DNA of 17,434 nt from an uncultured Prevotellaceae bacterium. GTDB taxonomy: Bacteria > Bacteroidota > Bacteroidia > Bacteroidales > Bacteroidaceae. The notes under the pieces are model-generated. The model was not told the origin of the DNA. It searched no databases and saw only the letters and a list, made by a program, of their open reading frames with translations. The translations under genes were made by a program, and so were the position numbers. Position 1 is the stretch's first letter. Each line of letters starts with the position of its first letter. Of this stretch, positions 1 through 6,386 are shown piece after piece. Location of the stretch: assembly GCA_937893145.1 (NCBI GenBank), contig CALBJW010000208.1, positions 1-17,434 on the forward strand, given 5' to 3'.

Positions 1-597
1 CTTGCGCTGAGGACCGTCGAGGATCATCTGGTCGCCAGTGTAAGCGTGGATAGTTGACATGATACCTGACTGGATTGGAGCGTAAGCGTGGAGAGCTGCA
101 GCCATTGGAGCCAAGCAGTTAGTTGTACAAGAAGCAGCAGAGATAACCTTATCGTCAGCTGTGAGTACGTTGTGGTTTACGTTGTAAACGATAGTAGGGA
201 GATCGTTACCTGCAGGAGCAGAGATAACTACCTTCTTAGCACCAGCAGTGAGGTGAGCAGAAGCCTTCTCCTTTGATGTATAGAAACCAGTACACTCGAG
301 AACTACGTCAACACCGAGTTCACCCCAAGGGAGTTCAGCAGCGTTTGGCTTAGCGTAGATAGTGATTTCCTTACCGTCAACGATGATACCTGTTTCAGTT
401 GCCTCTACAGTGTGCTTACCCTCGCCGAACTTGCCAGCGAAACCACCCTGAGCTGTGTCATACTTAAGAAGGTGAGCGAGCATCTTTGGAGATGTGAGGT
501 CGTTGATTGCTACTACTTCATAACCTTCTGCTTCGAACATCTGACGGAAAGCGAGACGTCCGATACGGCCGAAACCGTTGATTGCTACTTTAACCAT
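1..597 (-). CDS. gap: Glyceraldehyde-3-phosphate dehydrogenase, N-terminal part (cut by window edge)
   Basis: Glycolytic and gluconeogenic enzyme that converts glyceraldehyde 3-phosphate, NAD and phosphate to 1,3-bisphosphoglycerate in the cytosol. The 199 codons seen begin with the Rossmann motif VKVAINGFGRIGR, followed by AIND (an acidic residue there favours NAD over NADP). They include the catalytic signature SAASCTTNC with the nucleophile Cys at residue 157, then STIHAYTGDQ. The C-terminal 40% or so lies beyond base 1. The ATG at 597-595 is the natural start because MVKVAINGFG is the usual family N-terminus. The gene has its own promoter (box at 700-707) with a leader of about 95 nt, and is divergent from the ABC-F gene. 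The call is secure; only the missing C-terminus limits it. Confidence 0.97.
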   Translation of the reverse strand, partial: MVKVAINGFGRIGRLAFRQMFEAEGYEVVAINDLTSPKMLAHLLKYDTAQGGFAGKFGEGKHTVEATETGIIVDGKEITIYAKPNAAELPWGELGVDVVLECTGFYTSKEKASAHLTAGAKKVVISAPAGNDLPTIVYNVNHNVLTADDKVISAASCTTNCLAPMAAALHAYAPIQSGIMSTIHAYTGDQMILDGPQRK

Positions 598-656
598 TGG
601 TCAAAAATGTTTATTAAGTTAATACTAAAGTGAATTAATTATCCTTTTTATATATC

Positions 657-678
657 GGGCGACGGTTGTCTGCCACCC
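657..678 (-). promoter_or_regulatory. Hairpin in the GAPDH mRNA leader
   Basis: Read on the minus strand, GGGTGGC pairs with GTCGCCC around an 8-nt loop, giving 7 pairs of which two are G-U. It would sit near the 5' end of the transcript that starts at the box at 700-707. A 5' hairpin could stabilise this highly expressed message. No family of leader RNA is recognised, and the function is inference. Confidence 0.35.
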
Positions 679-699
679 TTTACATTTCTTTTCTTGTTG

Positions 700-707
700 C
701 AAAGTTA
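700..707 (-). promoter_or_regulatory. Bacteroidota-type -7 promoter box for GAPDH
   Basis: On the minus strand the sequence is TAACTTTG, matching TAnnTTTG, and it continues GCAACAAG as is common around Bacteroidota start sites. No convincing TTTG box is seen at -33. Transcription would begin near base 693, about 95 nt before the GAPDH ATG. Confidence 0.65.
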
Positions 708-777
708 CATATTTTTTTTAATGGTGGTTCACATTCATGAAGTTTTTTTCATAAAAAATGCAATAGAATACAAAAAA

Positions 778-812
778 GTGGTTGTTTTATGCATAATATA
801 ATGGAAAACCAC
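778..812. promoter_or_regulatory. Inverted repeat between two divergent promoters
   Basis: GTGGTTgTTTT (778-788) and AAAACCAC (805-812) form an inverted repeat of 8 pairs with one bulged base and a 16-nt AT-rich centre. It lies between the GAPDH and ABC-F promoters and outside both core promoters. It could be a shared operator, or only part of AT-rich spacer. No regulator can be named. Confidence 0.3.
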
Positions 813-823
813 CTTTGTTGGCA

Positions 824-840
824 TGTTTGTTTAGCAAACA
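824..840. promoter_or_regulatory. Palindrome TGTTTG-n5-CAAACA upstream of the ABC-F promoter
   Basis: A perfect 6-bp inverted repeat with a 5-nt spacer, centred at base 832. That is about 48 bases upstream of the expected ABC-F start site, where class I or II activators often bind. The symmetry is seen directly; a role as an operator is inference. Confidence 0.35.
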
Positions 841-865
841 AATGGCGTTTCTGCATTTTTTTGCG

Positions 866-873
866 TATCTTTG
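866..873 (+). promoter_or_regulatory. Bacteroidota-type -7 promoter box for the ABC-F gene
   Basis: TATCTTTG matches TAnnTTTG. The start site would fall near 879-881, giving a very short leader of about 15 nt before the ATG at 895. The -33 box is not clear. Confidence 0.65.
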
Positions 874-894
874 CACAAAATATAATAATAAAGA

Positions 895-2505
895 ATGATT
901 ACATTATCTGATCTTGCCATTCAGTTTGGCAAACGCGTCCTCTACAAGGATGTAAACATGAAGTTCACCAATGGTAACATCTATGGTGTTATCGGTGCTA
1001 ATGGTGCTGGTAAGTCAACTCTTCTCAAGGCTATCAGCGGTGAACTTGAACCTACTAAGGGTTCAGTAACTCTCGGTCCAGGTGAACGACTCTCGGTGCT
1101 TTCCCAGGACCACAACAAGTATGACAACTGCACAGTTCTCAACACTGTGCTTATGGGACACTCTGTGCTCTGGGCTATCATGCAGGAGAAGGATGCTCTC
1201 TATGCTAAGGAGGAGTTCACAGATGAGGACGGTGTTCGTGCCGCTGAACTCGAAGAGAAGTTTGCTGAACTCGACGGATGGAACGCTGAGAGCGATGCTG
1301 CCCAGTTGCTCTCTGGTCTCGGCATCAAGGAGGCTCTCCACTACAAGATGATGTCGGAACTCACTGGTAAGGAAAAGGTGCGTGTCATGCTTGCTCAGGC
1401 TCTTTACGGTAATCCTGACAACTTGCTCCTCGATGAGCCTACCAACGACCTCGACCTCGACACTGTTGAATGGCTTGAAGACTTCCTCGCAAACTTTGAA
1501 CACACAGTGCTTGTGGTAAGTCACGACCGTCACTTCCTCGATGCTGTGTCAACTCATACTGTGGATATCGACTTCAACAAGGTTAATATGTTTGCTGGTA
1601 ACTACTCGTTCTGGTATCAGTCAAGTCAGCTTGCACTCAAGCAGGCTCAGAACCAGAAGGCTAAGGCTGAGGAGAAGAAGAAGGAACTCGAAGAGTTCAT
1701 CCGCCGATTCGCTGCTAATGCCGCTAAGAGTAAGCAGACTACTTCGCGAAAGAAGATGCTCGAAAAGCTTAATGTTGACGAAATCACTCCTTCTACTCGT
1801 AAATATCCTGGCATCATCTTCCAGATGGAGCGTGAAGCTGGTAACCAGATTCTTGAGGTTGAAGGACTTACTGCTATCGAAGACGACGGTACAGTTCTCT
1901 TCAAGGACCTTTCATTTGTGGTGGAAAAGGGACAGAAGGTTGTGTTCCTCAGCCATAACCCTCGTGCCATGACTGCTCTCTTCGAGATTATCAACGGCAA
2001 TCGTGAACCACAGGCTGGTACATACAAGTGGGGTGTGACTATCACCACTGCTTACCTCCCTCTCGACAACACTTCGTTCTTCCAGAGCGACAAGAACCTC
2101 ATCGAGTGGTTGAGCCAGTTTGGTGAGGGCAACGATGTGTTCTTCAAGGGTTATCTCGGTCGTATGCTCTTCAGTGGTGAGGAGGTGCTCAAGAAGGTTA
2201 ATGTCCTCTCGGGTGGTGAGAAGATGCGTTGTATGATTGCTCGTATGCAGTTGAAGAATGCTAACTGTCTCATCCTTGACACTCCAACCAACCACCTCGA
2301 CCTCGAAAGTATTCAGGCATTCAACAACAACCTCAAGCAGTTCAAGGGTAATGTACTGTTTGCATCACACGACCACGAGTTCATCCAGACTATCGCTGAC
2401 CGTATCATCGAACTTGCTCCTAACGGCACTATCGACAAGCTCATGGAATATGATGAGTATGTTCATAGTGATGAAATCAAGGCTTTGCGTGCCAAGATTT
2501 ACTAA
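895..2505 (+). CDS. ABC-F family ATPase, YbiT type, with degenerate second ATPase domain
   Basis: Soluble twin-ABC protein of the ABC-F group. Family members bind ribosomes and act in translation or antibiotic protection rather than transport, and there are no membrane segments. Domain 1 has Walker A GANGAGKST (34-42), a variant signature LTGKE (156-160), Walker B LLLDEPTNDLD with catalytic Glu181, and switch His210. A charged coiled-coil linker spans about 245-300. Domain 2 keeps signature LSGGE (438-442) and His492, but its P-loop position reads SHNPRAMTA (353-361) and Walker B reads LILDTPTNHLD with Thr463 in place of the catalytic Glu. The N-terminal MITLSDLAIQFGKR and the overall layout resemble E. 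coli YbiT. At 536 aa it is full length and monocistronic, with its own promoter and terminator. Substrate and exact role are unknown. Confidence 0.93.
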   Translation: MITLSDLAIQFGKRVLYKDVNMKFTNGNIYGVIGANGAGKSTLLKAISGELEPTKGSVTLGPGERLSVLSQDHNKYDNCTVLNTVLMGHSVLWAIMQEKDALYAKEEFTDEDGVRAAELEEKFAELDGWNAESDAAQLLSGLGIKEALHYKMMSELTGKEKVRVMLAQALYGNPDNLLLDEPTNDLDLDTVEWLEDFLANFEHTVLVVSHDRHFLDAVSTHTVDIDFNKVNMFAGNYSFWYQSSQLALKQAQNQKAKAEEKKKELEEFIRRFAANAAKSKQTTSRKKMLEKLNVDEITPSTRKYPGIIFQMEREAGNQILEVEGLTAIEDDGTVLFKDLSFVVEKGQKVVFLSHNPRAMTALFEIINGNREPQAGTYKWGVTITTAYLPLDNTSFFQSDKNLIEWLSQFGEGNDVFFKGYLGRMLFSGEEVLKKVNVLSGGEKMRCMIARMQLKNANCLILDTPTNHLDLESIQAFNNNLKQFKGNVLFASHDHEFIQTIADRIIELAPNGTIDKLMEYDEYVHSDEIKALRAKIY

Positions 2506-2541
2506 GACATTCCTGCCTCAGGGCATTAGATAAGAAAAAGA

Positions 2542-2577
2542 AAAGAACCTTTACCTCTCATGGGGTAAGGGTTCTTT
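2542..2577. terminator. Bidirectional intrinsic terminator between ABC-F and cytidine deaminase
   Basis: AAAGAACCTTTACC pairs with the mirrored segment ending GGTTCTTT, giving a stem of about 16 pairs (two G-U) around a 4-nt loop. It is followed by CTTTTATG on plus. On minus the tail is TTCTTTTTCTTATC. It therefore suits both convergent genes. Confidence 0.85.
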
Positions 2578-2598
2578 CTTTTATGTACATATAGATGG

Positions 2599-2642
2599 AT
2601 TTATGCCTTCATTATTATAAATTTATGCCTTCATTATTATAA
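2599..2642. repeat. Perfect 22-bp tandem duplication over the cytidine deaminase stop codon
   Basis: Bases 2599-2620 and 2621-2642 are identical and directly adjacent. The second copy contains the last codon position and TAA stop (2637-2639) of the cytidine deaminase gene read on minus, so the first copy is an extra 3' end in the untranslated tail. It is probably a recent replication slippage event. Confidence 0.9.
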
Positions 2643-3116
2643 ATATGTGTTGTCGAAGGACACAGGCAACAAGTCTTTGGCACTCTTCAGCATGTATGTG
2701 CCTTCTGTGCCGTAGAGCAATACCTTCATGGAATTGCCACAACGGTCTTCCGTCTCGGACAGCACCTGACGACATGCTCCACAAGGGGAGATAGGGCGGG
2801 TGGTGAAGTTGCCAGAGGAGTCTCTTGCCGCCACACATATAGCAAGAATCTTCTTGTCGTGATAGCTGGCTCCTGCGGCAAACACGGCAGAACGCTCAGC
2901 ACATATTCCACAAGGATAGGAACTGTTCTCCTGATTGCATCCTGGCACTACTGTCCCGTCGTCGAGCAAGAGGGCGGCACCAACGCAGAAGTGGGAGTAG
3001 GGGGCATAACTGTTGTATGTCGCCTCTTTTGCCTTGTCAACAAGCATTCGTTCTTCTGGGTTCATCTCATCGTACTGCATCAGTTGCATTTCGATGCTAA
3101 TATTGATACTTTTCAT
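2637..3116 (-). CDS. cdd: Cytidine deaminase
   Basis: Hydrolyses cytidine and deoxycytidine to uridine and deoxyuridine in pyrimidine salvage. This is the small zinc-dependent homotetrameric type at 159 aa. The zinc site is all-cysteine: CAERSAVF (Cys72, proton shuttle Glu74) and PCGACRQ (Cys112, Cys115). NQEN (61-64) contributes nucleoside binding and SYAPYSHFCVGAALL is the usual N-terminal motif. The ATG at 3116 is chosen because MKSINISIEM aligns with relatives and lies just after a promoter box at 3138-3145; an in-frame ATG at 3179 would lie upstream of that box. The last residues, SFDNTYL, lie beside a 22-bp tandem duplication that includes the stop. The C-terminus (about 20 residues after LLYGTEG) is longer than in many bacterial versions. 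Confidence 0.93.
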   Translation of the reverse strand: MKSINISIEMQLMQYDEMNPEERMLVDKAKEATYNSYAPYSHFCVGAALLLDDGTVVPGCNQENSSYPCGICAERSAVFAAGASYHDKKILAICVAARDSSGNFTTRPISPCGACRQVLSETEDRCGNSMKVLLYGTEGTYMLKSAKDLLPVSFDNTYL

Positions 3117-3137
3117 AATAAAAATGTTTATTTGCCT

Positions 3138-3145
3138 CAAAAATA
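3138..3145 (-). promoter_or_regulatory. Bacteroidota-type -7 promoter box for cytidine deaminase
   Basis: Minus strand TATTTTTG matches TAnnTTTG. A TTG lies 19 nt upstream (3165-3167), a possible weak -33 element. The start near 3131 gives a leader of about 15 nt and decides the cdd start at 3116. Confidence 0.5.
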
Positions 3146-3188
3146 GATTTAATTTTCCAAAAAGCAATGAAAAAATCAATTTTATTTA

Positions 3189-3196
3189 TATCTTTG
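3189..3196 (+). promoter_or_regulatory. Bacteroidota-type -7 promoter box for the glucosaminidase gene
   Basis: TATCTTTG followed by CACAAAATA is the same ten-base core as in front of the ABC-F gene. It lies 28 bases before the ATG at 3225. The -33 region is only AT-rich. Confidence 0.65.
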
Positions 3197-3224
3197 CACA
3201 AAATAAATTACAAATACCACAAAA

Positions 3225-4253
3225 ATGAATATACTACGATACACTTCTATAGCATTATTGATGTGCACTTGCCTTTTTGCTGATGCGCAGACTCGAAATG
3301 CAACATACGATGCGTACATCAATCAGTACAAGAGCATCGCCATCGAACAGATGAAAATTCATAAGATTCCTGCTTCTATCACATTGGCTCAGGGTTTGCT
3401 GGAGAGTGGTGCAGGAAAGAGTGACCTTGCCGTGCAGGGAAACAACCACTTCGGCATCAAGTGTCACTCGGACTGGACTGGAGGCAGAATGTATAAGGAT
3501 GATGATGCAAAGGGTGAATGCTTCCGTGTATATCCTACTGCAAGAGGCAGTTATGAGGACCATTCTAAGTTTTTGGAGCGTGAGCGTTATGCTCGTCTCT
3601 TCACTTACGACCCTCTCGACTACAAGGCTTGGGCGAAGGGTTTGAAGGAATGTGGATATGCCACTCTCTCTACTTATGCCGAAAAGCTCATCAACATCAT
3701 CGAGACTTATCAGCTTTATCGTTTTGATACGGACCGAAGTGGTAGCAACCGTATTGACAATTCTGACTCGTATGTCTATTATGGTGAAACGAATACTGGT
3801 ACTGGAACAACTAACAGCAATGCTGGTTATGGCTACACTGCATACAACCATGACCACCAGCCAATGATTGTCAATGACCTTGTCTGCTACCGTGCTGTCA
3901 AGGAGGACAACTGGGATATTCTCGCTATGGAGCTTGGTGTGAAGAAGAAGAAGTTGCTCAAGTACAATGAGTGTAACGATACTTATACTCAGCTTGAGGG
4001 TATGAATGTCTTCATCTGCAAGAAGAAGAGTAAGGCTGCCATTGAGTACAACGACTGTTGGTATCGTATCGGTTATGGTGAATCTATGTACAGCATCTCG
4101 CAGCAGTTTGGTGTGAAGGTCGCTAACTTATACAAGATTAACTACTTGTCTCAGGACTATGTTCCTGCTGAAGGTGACTTCATCCTTATTCGCAAACCAA
4201 GTTTATGGGATAAGTTGTTCTCTGCTCGTACAAAGATGAAGGCGGGAAAGTAA
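3225..4253 (+). CDS. Secreted glucosaminidase (GH73 type) with C-terminal LysM-like domains
   Basis: Peptidoglycan hydrolase expected in the periplasm or at the cell surface. A signal peptide spans 1-21 (hydrophobic IALLMCTCLF, cleavage likely at ADA-QT). The catalytic domain runs about 28-168 and carries the GH73 pattern ASITLAQGLLESGAGKSDLA, with Glu60 the likely acid, then NNHFGIKC and the YATLSTYAEKLINIIETY end seen in FlgJ-like N-acetylglucosaminidases. A Ser/Thr/Gly/Asn-rich linker (about 170-212) precedes two LysM-like modules: a divergent one at about 219-266 and a clearer one at about 279-323 (WYRIGYGESMYSISQQFGV), which would hold the enzyme on glycan. At 342 aa it is complete. It is a single-gene unit with promoter and strong terminator. 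Cutting of the GlcNAc-MurNAc bond is known for the family, not shown here. Confidence 0.88.
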   Translation: MNILRYTSIALLMCTCLFADAQTRNATYDAYINQYKSIAIEQMKIHKIPASITLAQGLLESGAGKSDLAVQGNNHFGIKCHSDWTGGRMYKDDDAKGECFRVYPTARGSYEDHSKFLERERYARLFTYDPLDYKAWAKGLKECGYATLSTYAEKLINIIETYQLYRFDTDRSGSNRIDNSDSYVYYGETNTGTGTTNSNAGYGYTAYNHDHQPMIVNDLVCYRAVKEDNWDILAMELGVKKKKLLKYNECNDTYTQLEGMNVFICKKKSKAAIEYNDCWYRIGYGESMYSISQQFGVKVANLYKINYLSQDYVPAEGDFILIRKPSLWDKLFSARTKMKAGK

Positions 4254-4277
4254 AATGAAATGCAATAATAATAAAAT

Positions 4278-4309
4278 AAAAAAGTAGAGTCGGTGACTCT
4301 ACTTTTTTT
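4278..4309. terminator. Bidirectional intrinsic terminator between glucosaminidase and ribonuclease G
   Basis: GTAGAGTC-ggt-GACTCTAC is a perfect 8-bp stem, extended by A6/T6 on its flanks and followed by a T run on both strands. It serves the convergent genes on each side. Confidence 0.93.
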
Positions 4310-4332
4310 GTGTCGGTTGGCGTACTGCGGCT

Positions 4333-5907
4333 CTACTTGGTTTCGATTTCTTCAGTCATGTTTATCTCGTTGCCCTTTCCATCAATAAACTTGTATTGCA
4401 TGAAGGCGAGTGACTGGTCTGAAATTACTTTTAATCCGAAACCGTACTTCATCTGCCAGTGGCGGTACAGGGAGATAAATCCCTGGTTGATGTATGCCGC
4501 TACGTATGGATGAACGTAGAGTTTTAATTTCTTTATGCCAAGATTTGTTACGATGTAGTCAATCTTGTTTTCAAGTGTGTCGGTAAACAAGATTGATGGC
4601 TTGATTGTGCCTTTTCCAAAGCATGTCGGACAAGTCTCTTCGACGACAAGGTCCATAGCTGGGCGTACACGCTGACGGGTGATTTGCATAAGGCCGAATT
4701 TACTAAGCGGAAGAATGTTGTGCTTAGCTCGGTCGCTCTTCATCAGTTCTGTCATGTGCTCATAGAGCTTCTGGCGGTGCTCGGCAGAGTCCATATCGAT
4801 GAAGTCCACCACGATGATGCCACCCATATCACGAAGTCTGAGCTGACGTGCTAACTCTTCTGCTGCTCCCATGTTCACATCGAAGGCATTCTCTTCTTGT
4901 CCTTCGACTCCACGGTTGCGATTGCCCGAATTGACATCCACCACATGAAGGGCCTCTGTATGCTCAATGATGAGATAGGCTCCTTTCTTGTAGCTCACTG
5001 TCTTGCCAAGTCCTGACTTAATCTGCTTGGTGACAGAGAAGTTGTCAAAGATTGGGACATTGCCCTTGTAGAGCTTGACGATGCTTTCACGTTCTGGTGC
5101 AATAAGCGAAACATATTTCTTTACTTCCTTGTACACTTCCTCATTGTTGACATGGATGCTTTCGTACGAAGGATTGAATAAGTCACGAAGCATGCTAACG
5201 GTTCTGCCTGTTTCCTCATGTGCAAGTACTGGCAGTTGTGTGGCAAGCTGAACTTTTGAGATGCATTCGTTCCAGCTTTCAAGAAGTATGGAAAGCTCGT
5301 TGTTCAGTTCTGCAGCTCGCTTGCCTTCAGCCACGGTGCGCACAATGACACCAAACTGGCGTGGTTTGATGCTCTGAATGAGTTGCTTGAGTCGTGCACG
5401 CTCTTCTTTTGACTTAATCTTTGTTGACACGGACACCTTTTCACAGAAAGGCATAAGCACCAGGAATCGTCCGGCGAAGGAAAGCTCGCCTGTGAGTCGA
5501 GGACCTTTTGTGTTGATAGGTTCTTTGGTAATCTGAACCAGCACCTCTTGTCCTACTTCAAGCACATCCTGTATGCTTCCGGTCTTTGGTAGGTCGGCTT
5601 GCTTGCCAACCTTTTGCATTGGTGCAAGTTTCTTACGGTCGCTTGCTACCTGTTTCACATATTTTTCCAGACTGAGGAAATTCGCTCCTAAATCTTGGTA
5701 GTGTAGAAATGCTTCGCGCTCATGACCGACATCCACAAAACACGCATTCAATGCTGGCATAATCTTCTTGACCTTTGCCGCATAGATGTTTCCCACAGAG
5801 TATTTGGTGCCCTGAGTTTCCTTCTGGAACTCGACCAGTCGCTGGTCTTCAAGCAGAGCAATGGTTACCTCTTTGGGCTGTGCGTCGATGATAAGTTCGC
5901 TAACCAT
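4333..5907 (-). CDS. rng: Ribonuclease G/E family endoribonuclease
   Basis: Single-strand-specific endoribonuclease for rRNA maturation and mRNA decay. Counting from the ATG at 5907 (524 aa): an S1 RNA-binding domain near 36-80 (YSVGNIYAAKVKKIMPALNA), a long S1 insertion rich in Lys, an RNase H-like catalytic core with Mg-binding Asp324 (VVDVNSGNRNRG) and Asp368 (GGIIVVDFIDMD), and a zinc-link CPTC (426-429) that joins subunits in RNase E/G. There is no long RNase E scaffold tail, so G-type size. An in-frame GTG at 5949 would add MEDDESCQSQTNKK, but family members begin at VSELIIDAQPKEV and ATG is preferred. No promoter box is seen in the 160 bases upstream; it is probably read with the small basic gene at 6070-6159, through two hairpins. 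Confidence 0.93.
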   Translation of the reverse strand: MVSELIIDAQPKEVTIALLEDQRLVEFQKETQGTKYSVGNIYAAKVKKIMPALNACFVDVGHEREAFLHYQDLGANFLSLEKYVKQVASDRKKLAPMQKVGKQADLPKTGSIQDVLEVGQEVLVQITKEPINTKGPRLTGELSFAGRFLVLMPFCEKVSVSTKIKSKEERARLKQLIQSIKPRQFGVIVRTVAEGKRAAELNNELSILLESWNECISKVQLATQLPVLAHEETGRTVSMLRDLFNPSYESIHVNNEEVYKEVKKYVSLIAPERESIVKLYKGNVPIFDNFSVTKQIKSGLGKTVSYKKGAYLIIEHTEALHVVDVNSGNRNRGVEGQEENAFDVNMGAAEELARQLRLRDMGGIIVVDFIDMDSAEHRQKLYEHMTELMKSDRAKHNILPLSKFGLMQITRQRVRPAMDLVVEETCPTCFGKGTIKPSILFTDTLENKIDYIVTNLGIKKLKLYVHPYVAAYINQGFISLYRHWQMKYGFGLKVISDQSLAFMQYKFIDGKGNEINMTEEIETK

Positions 5908-5962
5908 TTTCTTGTTGGTTTGTGACTGGCAGCTCTCATCGTCTTCCACCGAAGTAGGTGAG

Positions 5963-5979
5963 GATTGGTGCTACCAATC
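5963..5979 (-). promoter_or_regulatory. Short perfect hairpin in the ribonuclease G leader
   Basis: GATTGGT-n3-ACCAATC is a perfect 7-bp stem with a 3-nt loop, 56 bases before the ribonuclease G ATG. It lacks a T tail, so it is a leader structure rather than a terminator. A role in regulating or processing the message is inference. Confidence 0.45.
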
Positions 5980-5994
5980 GTGTTAGTACATAAA

Positions 5995-6051
5995 ACGGAC
6001 TGCGGGCAATGCTCTTTGGATGTCTCCGCGCAGCCTTGTACCGTAGTCCGT
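5995..6051 (-). terminator. Long hairpin with T tail between the small basic gene and ribonuclease G
   Basis: On minus, ACGGACTACGG (6051-6041) pairs with CCGCAGTCCGT (6005-5995): 11 pairs with one G-U, enclosing 35 nt that may fold further. TTTTATG follows directly. It looks like a terminator or attenuator after the gene at 6070-6159. Because no other promoter for ribonuclease G is seen, partial read-through or RNA processing is more likely than a full stop. Confidence 0.55.
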
Positions 6052-6069
6052 ATTCTTTGCGTCAGAGCT

Positions 6070-6159
6070 TTACTTGCTCTTATGACGGTTCTTGCGCAGT
6101 CTCTTCTTGCGCTTGTGAGTTGAGATCTTATGTCTCTTCTTCTTCTTACCGTTTGGCAT
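6070..6159 (-). CDS. Tiny basic COX24/AURKAIP1-like (mS38-type) protein
   Basis: A 29-residue protein beginning MPNGKKKKRHK and ending RKNRHKSK, about 60% Lys plus Arg. Bacteroidota genomes carry this small gene, usually annotated as AURKAIP1/COX24-domain protein; the mitochondrial relative mS38 is a ribosomal protein with the same KKRxxKxxxHKxKKR style. Ribosome association is inferred from this likeness and from composition. It is too short for most gene callers. It sits 90 bases after a TAnnTTTG promoter box and directly upstream of ribonuclease G, an rRNA-processing enzyme, with which it may share a transcript. The start ATG at 6159 has no good alternative. Confidence 0.85.
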   Translation of the reverse strand: MPNGKKKKRHKISTHKRKKRLRKNRHKSK

Positions 6160-6256
6160 AGTCCTTGAAAATTAAATTGTTTATAATAAAGTTTTGTTAC
6201 TAAGCTTTTGGAAGCATTATTGACATATTGCTATAGTCAATGCCGCATTCGGACTG

Positions 6257-6264
6257 CAAATATA
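6257..6264 (-). promoter_or_regulatory. Bacteroidota-type -7 promoter box for the small basic gene (and probably ribonuclease G)
   Basis: Minus strand TATATTTG followed by CAG matches TAnnTTTG. The leader to the ATG at 6159 would be about 90 nt and includes a weak inverted repeat, ATTGAC...GTCAAT. The rest of the 216-base gap (6160-6375) shows no gene or clear terminator. Confidence 0.6.
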
Positions 6265-6362
6265 GTGTTTTCTGCTTGATTGAGAAAATATTTTGTTTGA
6301 AAAATGCTTATTTATCTCGTTCAAGAGCCTATATGCACATTTATTTGTACTAAAATGGCTTG

Positions 6363-6386
6363 TTAGAATGACAAATTAGAATGACA
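6363..6386. repeat. 11-bp direct repeat over the stop codon of the DUF5686 gene
   Basis: TTAGAATGACA occurs at 6363-6373 and 6376-6386 (period 13). The second copy holds the final Ser, Phe and TAA codons of the DUF5686 gene on minus, and the first repeats TCATTCTAA just after the stop. Confidence 0.85.

Noticed and set aside
1063..1533. 156-residue open frame on minus inside the ABC-F gene
   Set aside because: It is antisense to a well-conserved domain; its composition reflects the codon use of the real gene.
3117..3179. Longer cytidine deaminase start at 3179
   Set aside because: It would add a hydrophobic 21-residue stretch not found in the family and lies upstream of the -7 box at 3138-3145.
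5908..5949. GTG start for ribonuclease G at 5949
   Set aside because: The extra 14 residues are not family-like; the ATG at 5907 matches the usual N-terminus. Not fully excluded.
6305..6367. 20-codon plus-strand open frame in the gap between the small basic gene and the DUF5686 gene
   Set aside because: No promoter, no recognisable sequence, too short to support.
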